From Sipunculus nudus (lineage: Eukaryota; Annelida; Sipuncula; Golfingiida; Sipunculidae), in assembly GCA_026874595.1 (NCBI GenBank), contig CM049311.1:52765676-52829675 (forward strand): 64,000 nucleotides of DNA. The letters are read 5' to 3'. Shown piece by piece: positions 1-12,900 of the stretch. Both the position numbers and the translations under genes were made by a program. The notes beneath the pieces are model-generated. The model saw only the letters and a list, made by a program, of their open reading frames with translations. It ran no database searches and had not been told where the DNA came from. Each line of letters opens with the position of its first letter. The stretch's first letter is position 1.

Positions 1-585
1 TAAGTTTAGGAGCGGTAAAACGGTCAAAAGTAGGTCAACTGGGACGAAACGCGAACTCAATCTGTAACTGGTCATTATCTGCACACACACCAAAAATCAG
101 GCCAACATCTGTAGGCATTGCGAAAAAAAGTCCGTACATGAGTATTTGTCATGAAAAATTCTATTTTTCATGAAATTTTCTAAGTTTAGGAGCCGTAAAA
201 AGGTCAAAATTAGGTCAACCTGGACGAAAAGCCAACTCCATCTGTAACTGGTCATTATCTGCCCACACACCAAAAATCAGGCCAATATCTGCAGGCATTG
301 CGAAAAAAAGTCCGTACATGTGTTTTTGTCATGAAAATTTCTATTTTTCATGAAATTTTCTAAGTTTAGGAGCTGTAAAACGGTCAAAAGTAGGTCAACC
401 GGGACGAAACGCGAACTCAATCTGTAACTGGTCATTATCTGCCCACACACCAAAAATCAGGCCAATATCTGCAGGCATTGTGAAAAAAAGTCCGTACAAC
501 TGTTTGATTTCGGAATGACGGAATGACGGAAGGACGGACATGGGTAAAACTATATGCCCCGGCCACTTTGTGGCGGGGGCATAAA
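1..585 (+). mobile_element. family B element, left-truncated by window (B1)
   Basis: Three tandem 180-bp core repeats start TAAGTTTAGG at 1, 181 and 361. The last is followed by a GGAATGAC/GGAC-type microsatellite and a palindrome near 555-583 (TATGCCCCGGCCAC ... GTGGCGGGGGCATA). Structure, a tandem core plus microsatellite plus 3' palindrome, matches oyster 'pearl'/Helentron-associated non-autonomous elements (inference). No coding capacity. Confidence 0.75.
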
Positions 586-812
586 AAAGCACTGTTATAT
601 CTTTCAGAATTAAATGGTGAAAGACTCTGTACCTTGATCTTTTATTTAAGCTGAGGAATATAAACAATGATATCACATTAATACCAAGGTTTACCACGAG
701 TACAAACAGGCACCAGACCTTTAAAGGACACAGATAATGTCATCAGACTTTTTATAATAACCAGGTAGATGAACAGTCATAACAGGTAAGTCATAGACAC
801 TGCTTATCATAC
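586..812. other. intron after exon 35, nothing else seen
   Basis: AT-rich sequence between element B1 and the donor of exon 35. No further exon with the expected C-terminal VPS13D motifs was found. Confidence 0.6.
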
Positions 813-980
813 CTTAGCAGCAGAGTTAGATACACCATGTGTGATGTTCTTGAAGAGGCCGCCCACATTAGCATCTGTGATGAGGCCAGAGATTCCCTCA
901 GTGACATCATTAAAAAGTCCCAGGGGGTTCCCCAAGAAGTCCACAGAACCCAAGATCTTGGCAGCCTGTCTCTTTAGTTC
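813..980 (-). CDS. VPS13D: VPS13D exon 35 of window
   Basis: 168 nt, phase 0 to 0; acceptor TTACAG; donor GTATGA. Encodes ELKRQAAKILGSVDFLGNPL, then GLFNDVTEGISGL and NVGGLFKNITHGVSNSAAK. The ILGSVDFLGNP-GL-NDV-EGISGL string is the VPS13/ATG2 C-terminal amphipathic helical region that contacts organelle surfaces. More exons must follow left of position 1. Confidence 0.97.
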
Positions 981-3900
981 CTGTAAAATAATACATTTAA
1001 CGTAAATTAGTGATAATACATTTTATACTTTGCATAACTAAAAATCTGAATTCTAAGGAATGCAAAGCCTCGACTATGCTTTTGCATTCACTGATTTAGC
1101 CTATATTAAAAGCTTCAATAATGAAAAAGTGACTGCACATTTGTGAATATTCCTTTAAGTTCCTGAATCTGAATCATGTGCCAGATCCACACCAAAATTT
1201 ATTGATTCTGCCGTGGCCCATTCTAGAAATGCCCATGAAATTTCACGGACCCTGTGCATGACATATGCTGTTAACAAACACACAAACAAACACATACATG
1301 AACAGGGATGAACTCATACCATTGGTGGAGACAACAAGCTTTACCATTAACAAGGCCTACAGGCCTAATGCGAACCTGTGCATTGGGAAATACACCAGGT
1401 ATAATTCTTCAATACTGGACTATTACTTTTCATGTATATGAACAATGCAAGTACTAAACATTTTGAATAATAAACAATTACACAAACATCACTGCTGAAA
1501 TTCTCGTATGGGTGCACACAACACAAAAATGATTGTAGCTGGCACCACCAGTTTTGAATACAACAAAGATATCAGAGATATATACATATGCCCAATTTCA
1601 GACTGATATCTCAAACCCCTCCTGAAAAATAAGCAGGGAAACACTATGCAAAAATTTTTGTAGGTGGCACCACCAGTCTTGTATATGAAAAAGCTATTCG
1701 ATATGTATAAATATGCCCAATTTCAGGCTGATAATATCAAATTCCTCTGGAGAAATAAGGAGGCACATACATTGTGCAAAAGTCATTGTAGGTGGCGACA
1801 CCTGTCTTGTGAACAAGAAAGCCATCACAGACAGGCAAATATATCAGGCCAATACATCAGACTTACCTTGAGTCTGATGCATGGGGCTGACCAGGCTTAG
1901 GTGAGAAAGGCAGTTGCCCCAAGTGAACTGTGACAAATTGCTAGCTCAGGCTATTGCACTAAGTGAACTCACGACCTGCACCTGGCTAGACTGAGTGAAT
2001 TTTTGACCTATACCTGGCTGCACTGAGTGAACTCTTTACCTGTTGCATAATCTGACACAGTGGGCAGTCTGCAATTGCTATAAATAGAATGCAGCTACTG
2101 GACTGAGTGAACTAGCTAGACTGAGTGAACTTTTGACCTAAACCTAGCTGCACTGAGTGAACTCTTGACCTGTTACCTAATCTGATACAGTTGGCAGTCT
2201 GCCGAAGCTATAAATAGATCCAGACTGACCTTTGGCCTGCTGCCAAATCTGAAATAGTAGCCACATCATTGCATAAGCTCAAAGATTGGCTCCACATGCA
2301 GCCCTGAGGGGCATGACACCCATGAGGTGATCACATGATACTCATGAGGTGATCACATGCTACCCATGAGGTGATCACATGCTGGCCATGAGGGGTTCAC
2401 ATGACACCCATGCAGTGATCACATGCCTTGTGCTTGGCTGAATTGACTAAACTCTAGACCTATATCTGGCTGCACTGAATGAACTCTTGATCTGTTGCAA
2501 AATCTGAAACAGTTGGCAGTTTTTCAACCTATTTAATGATACAGACACAAGCTTTGCCTGTTGGTAAATCTGTTTACACATACTGAAAGACTTTGGCTAA
2601 AATGCTTTTTTTTCAAGCTGACATATTCATAAACTTTTTACCAAAAATATCTATAATAATAAAAGATGCAGTTCTTTCATTGCTAAAGGTCCAATAATTC
2701 TGCCAAAAATCATTCAAGTAAACTTGAACAAAGGCCACCTAAGAATAATTTTTGTGCAATGTCACAGAAGTTATAATTGATACAACATTTTTGTAGAAGA
2801 ACACTATTGCAGTCCTCAGTTTGAAATAGACATAATAATGGCGATAAGACCAACTTAAGCTTTTCACGACTCAACCAAAAATCAACAAACTCAATCCTTT
2901 CTTATATGATTGAAAGAACCATGTCCTAGGATAATTCTTTTGAAAAACTAAACGATTCAACTTGACAGTTTCATCATAAACATTATCAGCTGAAAGAGGT
3001 TAAAATTATGAGGTTTTTGTAAATAAAAACCAGGTCAATGTAGGTGGCAACACAAAATCTGCAACTTCAAATATGAGTCATGTGACCAACATTTGCACAA
3101 TACTTGGTTATGCTAGGTTCTGTCATTTCTGAGATTACTATGTTAGTATGCTTACTTGGCCAAATATCTAAGTTCAAATTTGTGTAATTCCACTAAAATT
3201 CATCAAATGCAAACCATTTGAACAAACTTGAGAAGGCTTGCCTCTCGGATCATTTCTGTAAAATATTGAACAATTTTCAGCCTTTTCCCTATAAAATTGA
3301 AGTAAAAGCAGATAACAAAAAAATAAGCTGAATCCCACAACATTTGATATGTGAGAGATTATTGCATAAAATCTGGGGATGGTAGCTCCTGCTATTCCTG
3401 AGAAATTATGGGTTAATATACAGATGACCAATGACCCCAATTAAAAAAAAGGCAGATGGCGCCACCAATTCCTGAATTTCATTATATGACTTATGTGACC
3501 AACACTGGCATAAAATTTGGTGATGAAAGCTCCGGCCGTTTCTGAGATTGTCATTATAGTATGCTTTGTTAGACAGATGACTAAGTTCAACTTCCTGTAA
3601 CTCGGCCAAAATTTACCCAAATTTAACCATTTGAACAAACTTGAGAGAGATGGTATAAGAGATTATTTCTGTGAAATATTGAACAATTTGGCTTGACAGT
3701 TTTGGAGGAGAAGATTTTAAACAATTTTTTAGCTTTTTCTCAATAAAATCTAAGAAAATGCAGAGTTTTTCAGATGGCTAATTTTTTTTCATTAAATTTC
3801 ATGATGCTGGCTCAAGTCGTTGTAAAATATTAAACAAATTAGCCTCAGTTGTGTCCCTCAAAAATGTTTTGCAGGTTTAAAACCCTTTTAGGAAAATACA

Positions 3901-6900
3901 GAAAAATGGCTAAGTTAAGCTTCTCATAACTCGGCCAAAAATCACTGAACCAAAACCATTTGAACAAACTTGAATTATCAACATCTAAGGATAATTAATG
4001 TGTGAGATTTAAAAATTTGGCCTAGTGGTTTTTGAGAAGAAGATCTTTTTAGCCGCTGAGCTAAAATGGGCTGTCATGGCATATGGCTAAATTCAGCTTC
4101 CCATAACTCAGCCAAAAGTCACTGAACTGAGACCATTTGAACAAAATTCAGAAAGCAGTACCCTAAGATCATTTCTGTGCGATATTAAACAATTTGGCCA
4201 TATGGTTTCAGAGAAGAAGTTTTTTGTAGCCCTCAGTAGGATAAGGGCACTGATGACCCCCGTACAAAAAAGGCTGACGCAGGTGGCGCCACCAATACCT
4301 CAATTTCAGATATGACTCATGTGACAAACATTTCCATAAAATTTGGTGATGATAGCTCCAGCAGTTTCTGAGATTGTAATTGTCTGACAATATTTAAGAA
4401 ATGTTCACCTTATCATACACATGTCACCTGACTACCATCAGCAATACATGTCCTGGAGCTGTTTTCTTTTTTCATTTTATGTTCCGTTTTAGAAATGACT
4501 GACTTGTACATTTTACTTACTTCTTTGAAATGTAACTGTACAGCATCTTGAAGGAAAGCTCCTGTCTCAAACAAGTGTTGTCTTTCAAATGGAGCTACAA
4601 AAGTTAATAAAACAGTTGTCAATTAATCTTTTTTAAGTTCCAACAATGGATCTTATTGTTATGGCTTAACATTCTCTAACAGCATGCCCACGCATAATTC
4701 TATATTACCAACAAATGAAGACTCCAAAATGATAAGGTTCTAAATGGCAGGTAACATTATAATAGTAATCCCAAGTTACATCTTTTTAAATTCATATATC
4801 AAATTACATATTATATAACAGTCATAATGCTGAGAGCTCTATATTAATCCCTCGGTTTTTACCTTATTATCTGTATTAGTTGATTGGATGTCTGATGCAA
4901 AAAGAAAAAAAAATGCTTGAAACAAACAGATTTAATAAAATATTACTTGTTGAAAATATTTTGAACTATTTGAATGAATTCTATGTAAGTGACCTATTTT
5001 CAATGGTCCTATACTCAAAACTGACCAAGTTCTACTTTGGCATCTTCAAACTGTATGAGTGGTACCCCCATTGACCGCTTGATGGCCAGGAGATCAGGAG
5101 CCAGGAACGAGTTTGTATGCATGCTCATGGTCAGCTGACCCATGAGGATACGCAAAGCTCCGAAGTAGTGTCGCTTGACCTGGGCAGAGGTCGCTGCAGT
5201 CACCATCCTGGAATTATTAATGATACACACGTTACATTGTGTTCTATGCTGGCATTAAGAAAGGCTGAAATGAGTACTCCAGTGCTCAAGTCTGGGTAAT
5301 TCTTTCTACTTGGTTCATGTGTGCATGTATATGTAAAGTTTACTGCCACCTTACGTGCAATCTATGATACCTGCTTGTTTTGGAGTGGATTTCCTTTTTA
5401 TTCCTCCACTGGGAGAAAGTTACTCATCCCCAAGTCAAATTTATAAATATATTGCATCAGTAAACAGTTATCCGTTTATATATTTACAGCGTTCCCATGG
5501 CAAGGAGTACTTTAATAAGGGTCAGGTGATGTCTACTGAGAACTTGAGTCCAAAATGTAGTAAAGGTATCAGCCAGAGCATCCAGCAGCTGACTTAGTCA
5601 TTCAGGATTTTCAAGGTAGATGCTGTTACCCCCATTTTGTAAGGCAGTTTATAATTCACAGTTACCTAGAGAGGTAATACACAGGCACCATTGTTGGGTG
5701 TGTTGAACAAGAATTTATATTTCCATCTCATTTGTATGGAGAAATCATGTAATTGCTTGACCAAGATGAAACATAATTGAGGTAAAGACCAAATATTAAA
5801 GTATAAAATGATTAATACAATGAAATCATGAGACAAACAAAGGTGGGGTTCTCAGGTGCATGGCACATCTGACCTCTGGTATTCTTAAATTCGAACATGA
5901 CATGTAAACCTGACCTCTGGGATTCTTAAGTTCGAACATGACATGTGAACCTGACCTCTGGGATTCTAACATTAGAATATGACATGTAAGCCTGACCTCT
6001 GGAATTCTAACATTAGAACATGACATGTAAACCTGACCTCTGGGATTCTAACATTAGAACATGACATGTAAACCTGACCTCTGGGATTCTAACATAAGAA
6101 CATGACATGTAAACCTGACCTCTGGGATTGTAACATAAGAACATGACATGTAAACCTGACCTCTGGGATTCTAACATTAGAACATGACATGTAAACCTAA
6201 CCTCTGGGATTCTCACATTAGAACATGACATGTTAACCTGACCTCTGGGATTCTAACATAAGAACATGACATGTAAACCTGACATCTGGGATTCTAACAT
6301 TAGAACATGACATGTAAACCTGACATCTGGGATTCTAACATTAGAAAATGACATGTAAACCTAACCTCTGGGATTCTCATATTAGAACATGACATGTAAG
6401 CCTGACCTCTGGGATTCTAACATTAGAACATGACATGTAAACCTGACCTCTGAGATTCTAACATTAGAACATGACATGTAAACCTGACATCTGGGATTCT
6501 AACATTAGAAAATGACATGTAAACCTAACCTCTGGGATTCTAACATTAGAATATGACATGTAAGCCTGACCTCTGGAATTCTAACATTAGAACATGACAT
6601 GTAAACCTGACCTCTGGGATTCTAACATAAGAACATGACATGTAAACCTGACCTCTGGGATTCTAACATAAGAACATGACATGTAAACCTGACATCTGGG
6701 ATTCTAACATTAGAAAATGACATGTAAACCTAACCTCTGGGATTCTCACATTAGAACATGACATGTTAATCTGACCTCTGGGATTCTAACATAAGAACAT
6801 GACATGTAAACCTGACATCTGGGATTCTAACATTAGAACATGACATGTAAACCTGACCTCTGGGATTCTAACATTAGAAAATGACATGTAAACCTAACCT

Positions 6901-9900
6901 CTGGGATTCTCACATTAGAACATGACATGTAAGCCTGACCTCTGGGATTCTAACATTAGAACATGACATGTTAACCTGACCTCTGGGATTCTAACATTAG
7001 AACATGACATTTAAACCTGACCTCTGAGATTCTAACATTAGAACATGACATGTAAACCTGACATCTGGGATTCTAACATTAGAAAATGACATGTAAACCT
7101 AACCTCTGGGATTCTAACATTAGAACATGACATGTAAGCCTGACCTCTGGGATTCTAACATTAGAACATGACATGTAAACCTGACCTCTGGGATTCTAGT
7201 ATGTTTTCCTCTAGCTGGGGTGTGTCTGACTGTCTATAACCTAGGAACTGTATCAGCTTCCACAGCAGCCTCTCCTCTATTTGCATGCTCAGCCTGGTCA
7301 TCATGATGCTCAGATGCTGAAAAACACAGGGATCAGTCAGTAAAATAAATCTCCATTTCACCACAGTGATATAAACTCCGAAATCAGGATACCGTATTTC
7401 CTTGAACAGACGCCGAGCCTTAAATAGTTGCCTGTCTTATTTAGTCGCTGAGGCATAACAATGTCCCAGAAAAATAAACACTGGCCTTAAATAGATGCCT
7501 GTCTGTTTCAGAGGCCTGGTGTCAGAGTAGTTATCATGTTTCCCGCGAGATGTCTTTCCCCATCACTATAACTGTCGCATTTAGCAGTGAAATTGACTGG
7601 AGATTGTATGAATTTCAGTTTTGTTTGTGCTGATAATATGATTAATTTTTCTATAAATCTTTCTTTTTTCTTATGTGTATGCCTGTTTCCATATGAGACA
7701 CAAAATGTTCCCAATTTGTCCATTTTGATTAAAGCCAATCACCAGTTCTAATAAACACTGAACAATCACTAATAAAGGCTAATACTATCAGTGCTGTCGA
7801 GTTGTGTAAAAATAGTACCGCTTGCCACAAGCGGTACAACTTGGTATGGTCAGAGTCTACCTCTGGTTGAACACAACTGTTCAAATATGTTTGGGCACAT
7901 ATTTCTTGTGTAGCATGAAGGCACCAAGTGATGTTGTGAAGAGGTACAGTTTGAAGCTACTGTCAAGCCAAATAATGCTCCTTGATTTCATTTTTGAAGC
8001 GCTTTTAAGTGCGTCCCCAATGTTACCAAAACCACACTTCTGAAATAATCTTAATAGTTAAAATAGTATTTACTCAAGTCAACAACAAAAAATTCAGTGG
8101 AATATTCTCGGCAGTGAATGTCACATACATGTATATACCAGGTCGGAATCACTTGAATATGCTGACTCAGTTTAAGTTGGAAAAGATACATGTGTCATGA
8201 AAACAAATTATGCAATGCCATTATACGTACCAACCACCCCGTATATCAATGGAACCAATGTTACCAGTTGAACGTGGTGCAAATTTAATGGAACAGCCAC
8301 CCTGTGTTCAGAGGGTAATAATGTTACATGGTGTAAAATAAATGGAACAGCCACATAAAACACAGGGGTTTCATGGGTTGGGTTGACAACTGCAATCTCT
8401 CGATAATAATTCCTTGTAAATACTTATTATGGTACATGATTGTGGTGATTGCGTGTGTCCCATATCCCTATGGCATCTAAGAAAATTTTATAAACACAAT
8501 CCTTGTACCGGTGATGTTTTCACTTGTGTCCCTGAATAGTGAACGACAGGTTTTTTGTTTTGACATGTTCTTTTTTTAAAGTTTTGTCTGATAAGCCTGA
8601 TACTGTCTTTTTTTAATAAACGCCAGCCTTAAATAGAAGCTGGCCTTGTTTAGACACCGGGAGAAAGCAGCGTCTGAAAAAAATTAACCCCAAGGCATCT
8701 ATTCAAGGAAATACAGTACTTGCTTAAAACTGTTCAATTTAAAGACAATTGTTTCCATGGTAAATATATGTAAAAGTAAATGTGTGTGAAATTCCCCGAT
8801 AAGCTAGAAACAATCCTAAGGCATGTATATCTTCAAGAAAGACCTAAACTTCTGCACGATCAATACAAATACAACATGGAAGTCTAATCTCAGGCATCAG
8901 TTTAATTTTGTTGACTATATGGAAAATTACAAAATTTGAAATTTTCAGCAAAAGGTGCAACTTTATTCAAAACCTACAAAATCTCAAAAGTGAATACATA
9001 ACATAATTTTCATGGCATTAAGTAATGAAAGTACCACAATTGCTTCAAATCAAACATACAAATAATGATGAGAAATACCTTGTATATGTGAGCATTACTC
9101 TGGTACATGGTTGTTCGGTGGGCACGGATCTGGAGGGCCTGGGGTGTTTCTGTCTGTCCATTCCCTTTCTTATTACTAGAGGTCACATACAACAGCACTG
9201 GTCTCAGTGTACCATTCAGCTGATTATCAATCTGTGGAAAAAGTAATCAAAGTAGAATCACAGATGTAATCAACACAAACTGAAGACGAGTCAAACATCA
9301 CAGACTGAGCTACAACTACAAAAGACCAAACAACACTAATTACATTCACACTAGGTCACAATGGCTTTCAAAATTTCAGTTTACTACAGAAGGTTTCTTT
9401 AATTCACTTTATATAAAATGCAACTTAAATGCAAATTCTTCTTAAAAACACTCTCTCATTTGATTTCTTCATGACAAAGGTATTACATTGTGAATGTGAA
9501 CAGAACCTCATTACAGATAGGCTTTCCAGGGCTGTGTAGGTGTTACATTGTAACTGTCAATAGGACCATGCTTCATGCCTACATGCAGGTTATATGAGTA
9601 TTAAGCAGGCTTTATCAACAGGACCAAGTGATGTGAAGACTTACCTGTAGGCTGCTGACAGAGGCGTTCAGCATTTCGCCGGCTGATGATGAGTTGTACT
9701 GAATGTCAATGTTGCGGAATGACATGAAGATGAGTTCCTCCATGGCATGATTAACCAGGGACACCCCAAGACCTTCCTTTAACTGAACTGACAGCTGCAA
9801 GATGAATCACAGTGGTGATTTACTCAAACCAAAACGGATGCATAATGACAAATAAATATCATTTAAATAAGGAATTCACAGAACCAGCTGACTGGTCATT

Positions 9901-12900
9901 ATCCTTATGATTATTTCATTAAAGATTTACAGAGAATAGATAATAGATCATTACAGATAACAGTGAATGTTGTTTTCTCGATGGATAGATGATTCAGACA
10001 GGGGCTTTTTGCATAATAGGAATCTTACATTTCTGACCTGGTCAAAATGTCCTCCAATCCAAAAAGGAGTTAGTCAGGAATGTTCTAGTCCAGAATGTTC
10101 TGGTTAAAATGTCCCTGTCTGAAACAGCCTACAATCTATTAAATCATGATCATTTGTGTAGGATTAAAATTCTAGTTTACTACAGGATACACCGGATCTC
10201 TTTTATTTGTGTAAAAAATACATGACTGTTGCAGTAAATTCCCCTGTATGGCTTTTATTATGATTCAAATTAGGCTTACCCGCCCAATATAAATGCCTAT
10301 TGAGTCATGTTTTCAAGGTATCTATCAATCTGCCTGACTGACTGCTTGGACATCTTAGTGACTGCTACCAGCCTGGACCATGAATATAACATACCTGGAT
10401 GTTCCTGGGACTGGCAGTCTCTGATTTACCAGCAGCAGTTCCTTTTATCAAAGGCTTGCTCTTCTCAGTGACCACTAACAGCTGTGAATCTTCCATGCTC
10501 TCACCCACAAAGGTTTGCTGAAATAAATAACAAGGGACCTATGGGTCACGACGCTCAGCTGTTATATATGATAAAAAAATATTATTTAGAAATGAGGCAC
10601 ATGCTGGTTTTGTGTGGTAATAAATATAAGCTGTATTATGAGTTGTTGTTGTTTAGCTTATGTATGATTTTGATAGTACCTTTGGAGACAGGGAAGAGGA
10701 TTGATTTCATTTATTTTATTAACAAATGGAGTACTATTGTCACACAGATTTTGACTTGGCCATATATTTATAAGCAGAACATATAATATAAGAGTTAAGC
10801 TATTTATTAAAAAAAATTACAAATATTGTCCCAAATATAATTTTTATAAAAAATAATAAGAGAATCATATGATTTTTTTAAATGAAATATAACTGATTTG
10901 ATTATTAAAATAATATTAAAGAATATATTCATGAATGCATTCATGAATACATTTTGAAAGTATTTGCACGAGTATTCATATACTTTCATTTTTACCTGAA
11001 TTCCTATTCTTTATGCTAGAAATTTTATAATGGAGTACATAATCATATTCGTATTTAAATACAATTACAAAGTATTCGCACCATGTCTGGTATTTATTCA
11101 GTTTCACCAACCAATGGTGTTGAAAATCCAGAATATACAAAATTCACACATTTAAATAATGATCATAAGTACCTGGTTTTATGGCTTTTATTTATATTAA
11201 AAAATAACTGTAAAAAATTCATTTTGGACTAATTTCACATCAATGTACACACTAGACACAGTAGGAATCTAGATTAATATTATCAACTGCATCTTTGTCT
11301 ATCATTAATTTCCTTCATATGATCCCTAATGATTAGTAATGAATAATATGATTTACTTCTTTATCATTAAAATTGAACTGAAAAATGCCATAGGTGACTG
11401 CATGGTGTTATTTGGAATATGTGACATTCTACACATCGATACAAGATTCTTATATCATCAGTAACTGCAAGTTAATTTCCTGTTATTATAAACTAACAAA
11501 TTTCTTTTCTATTTTTCTTTAATTTGTTATTAAAAACCAATAAAAATTTATTAATTTATTGTTTATTGTTATGTTGTTAGTTAAAACTACTAGATGAGTT
11601 GGGTTGGACACCTGGATCAACTGTGGCTGGCCATAAGCTGCCTGGATTCTTGTATGCCTCGCCTCAAGCGTGCATAATTTGATGAAAGGTCAACAAGGTC
11701 AACATACAGGTGACTCAAGAGGGGCTGGAGAGAGCCAAAGTCTGACAGGGTCTCATAAAAAACATTAATAAAAGCTACAATTTTTGGCCAATTTCTTTCA
11801 GCTTTCTAAACTTAAAAGCTGAAATCCTAATGTGTGCATGATATGAAAATTATATCAACAGTGCTCACAGGACACAAATGTGCCATGGTCACAGTTGGGC
11901 AAAATTTAAGGTACTAATTTTATATTTATACTAATAACTTATAAAATTTGAAAAATTCAGAACTAATTTTGGGTATTCAATTGAATCTTGATTAAATAAT
12001 GTTACATCCCTGACAAAAAAAATCTCTAGCTTCAGCAATGCCCTTGTTAAGGGAGTAAATATATTTCTTGATTTTTTACAAAGTGCATTATGTTTGGGCC
12101 CATAACTTAAAACAATTACGCAATACTGACATCATTCTGGCATGTGCATAGAGAATGAAAAAAATGTATATTATTTATGATTAAAGTCAGATCAGTGGTT
12201 TTGATTTTAGGCAGTCTTGAAGTGTAACAATGGGTTTTTAATGGAAAAATGAAGTTTTTCATTAATATCTCGAAGGTATTAAGTCCTAGTGACCAAATTC
12301 TTGGCATGGTAGGGGATTTTGGAGACATCTAACTGTATGCCGAATTTAAGGAACTAAGAGCTGAAGCTGGGGAGCTGAGCTCTTGCAAACTGCATAACAC
12401 TAGCTTGATGTAAACAATATGTTACATGGTGCTTGAAAACTTATTAAAATCTTCAGTTTTTGATCAACTGGTTTCAAATTTTTGGTGTTAACAGTTGAAA
12501 TGCTAACAAAAACATGCTGTGAAAATTAAATCCACAGTACTTACAGGAAAAAAACGTGCCATGGTCAAAGTTGGGCAAAATTTAAGGTACCAATTTTTTA
12601 TTTTTATTAATATTTTAAAAAATTTAAAAGATTTTCATCTAGTTTTGGGTATACAATTTAATTTTGATTAATTGAAGTTATATTACTGGAAAAAAGGTCG
12701 ATAGCTTTAACATTTTTTGTGTTAAGTGATCAAATATCTTTCCTGATTTTTTACAAAATGCATTATGTTTGGGCCCATAACTTTTTTAAATTAAATAATA
12801 CAGACATAATTTCTGGCATGTACATAGGAACTATATAGAGGAATATTTATGGTAAATATGAGGAAAAACAGATGAGTGGTTTTGATATTAGGCAGTCCTG

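Noticed and set aside
5868-7198. CRISPR-like array
   Set aside because: The repeat is a head-to-tail 41-bp satellite without unique spacers, in a eukaryotic intron.
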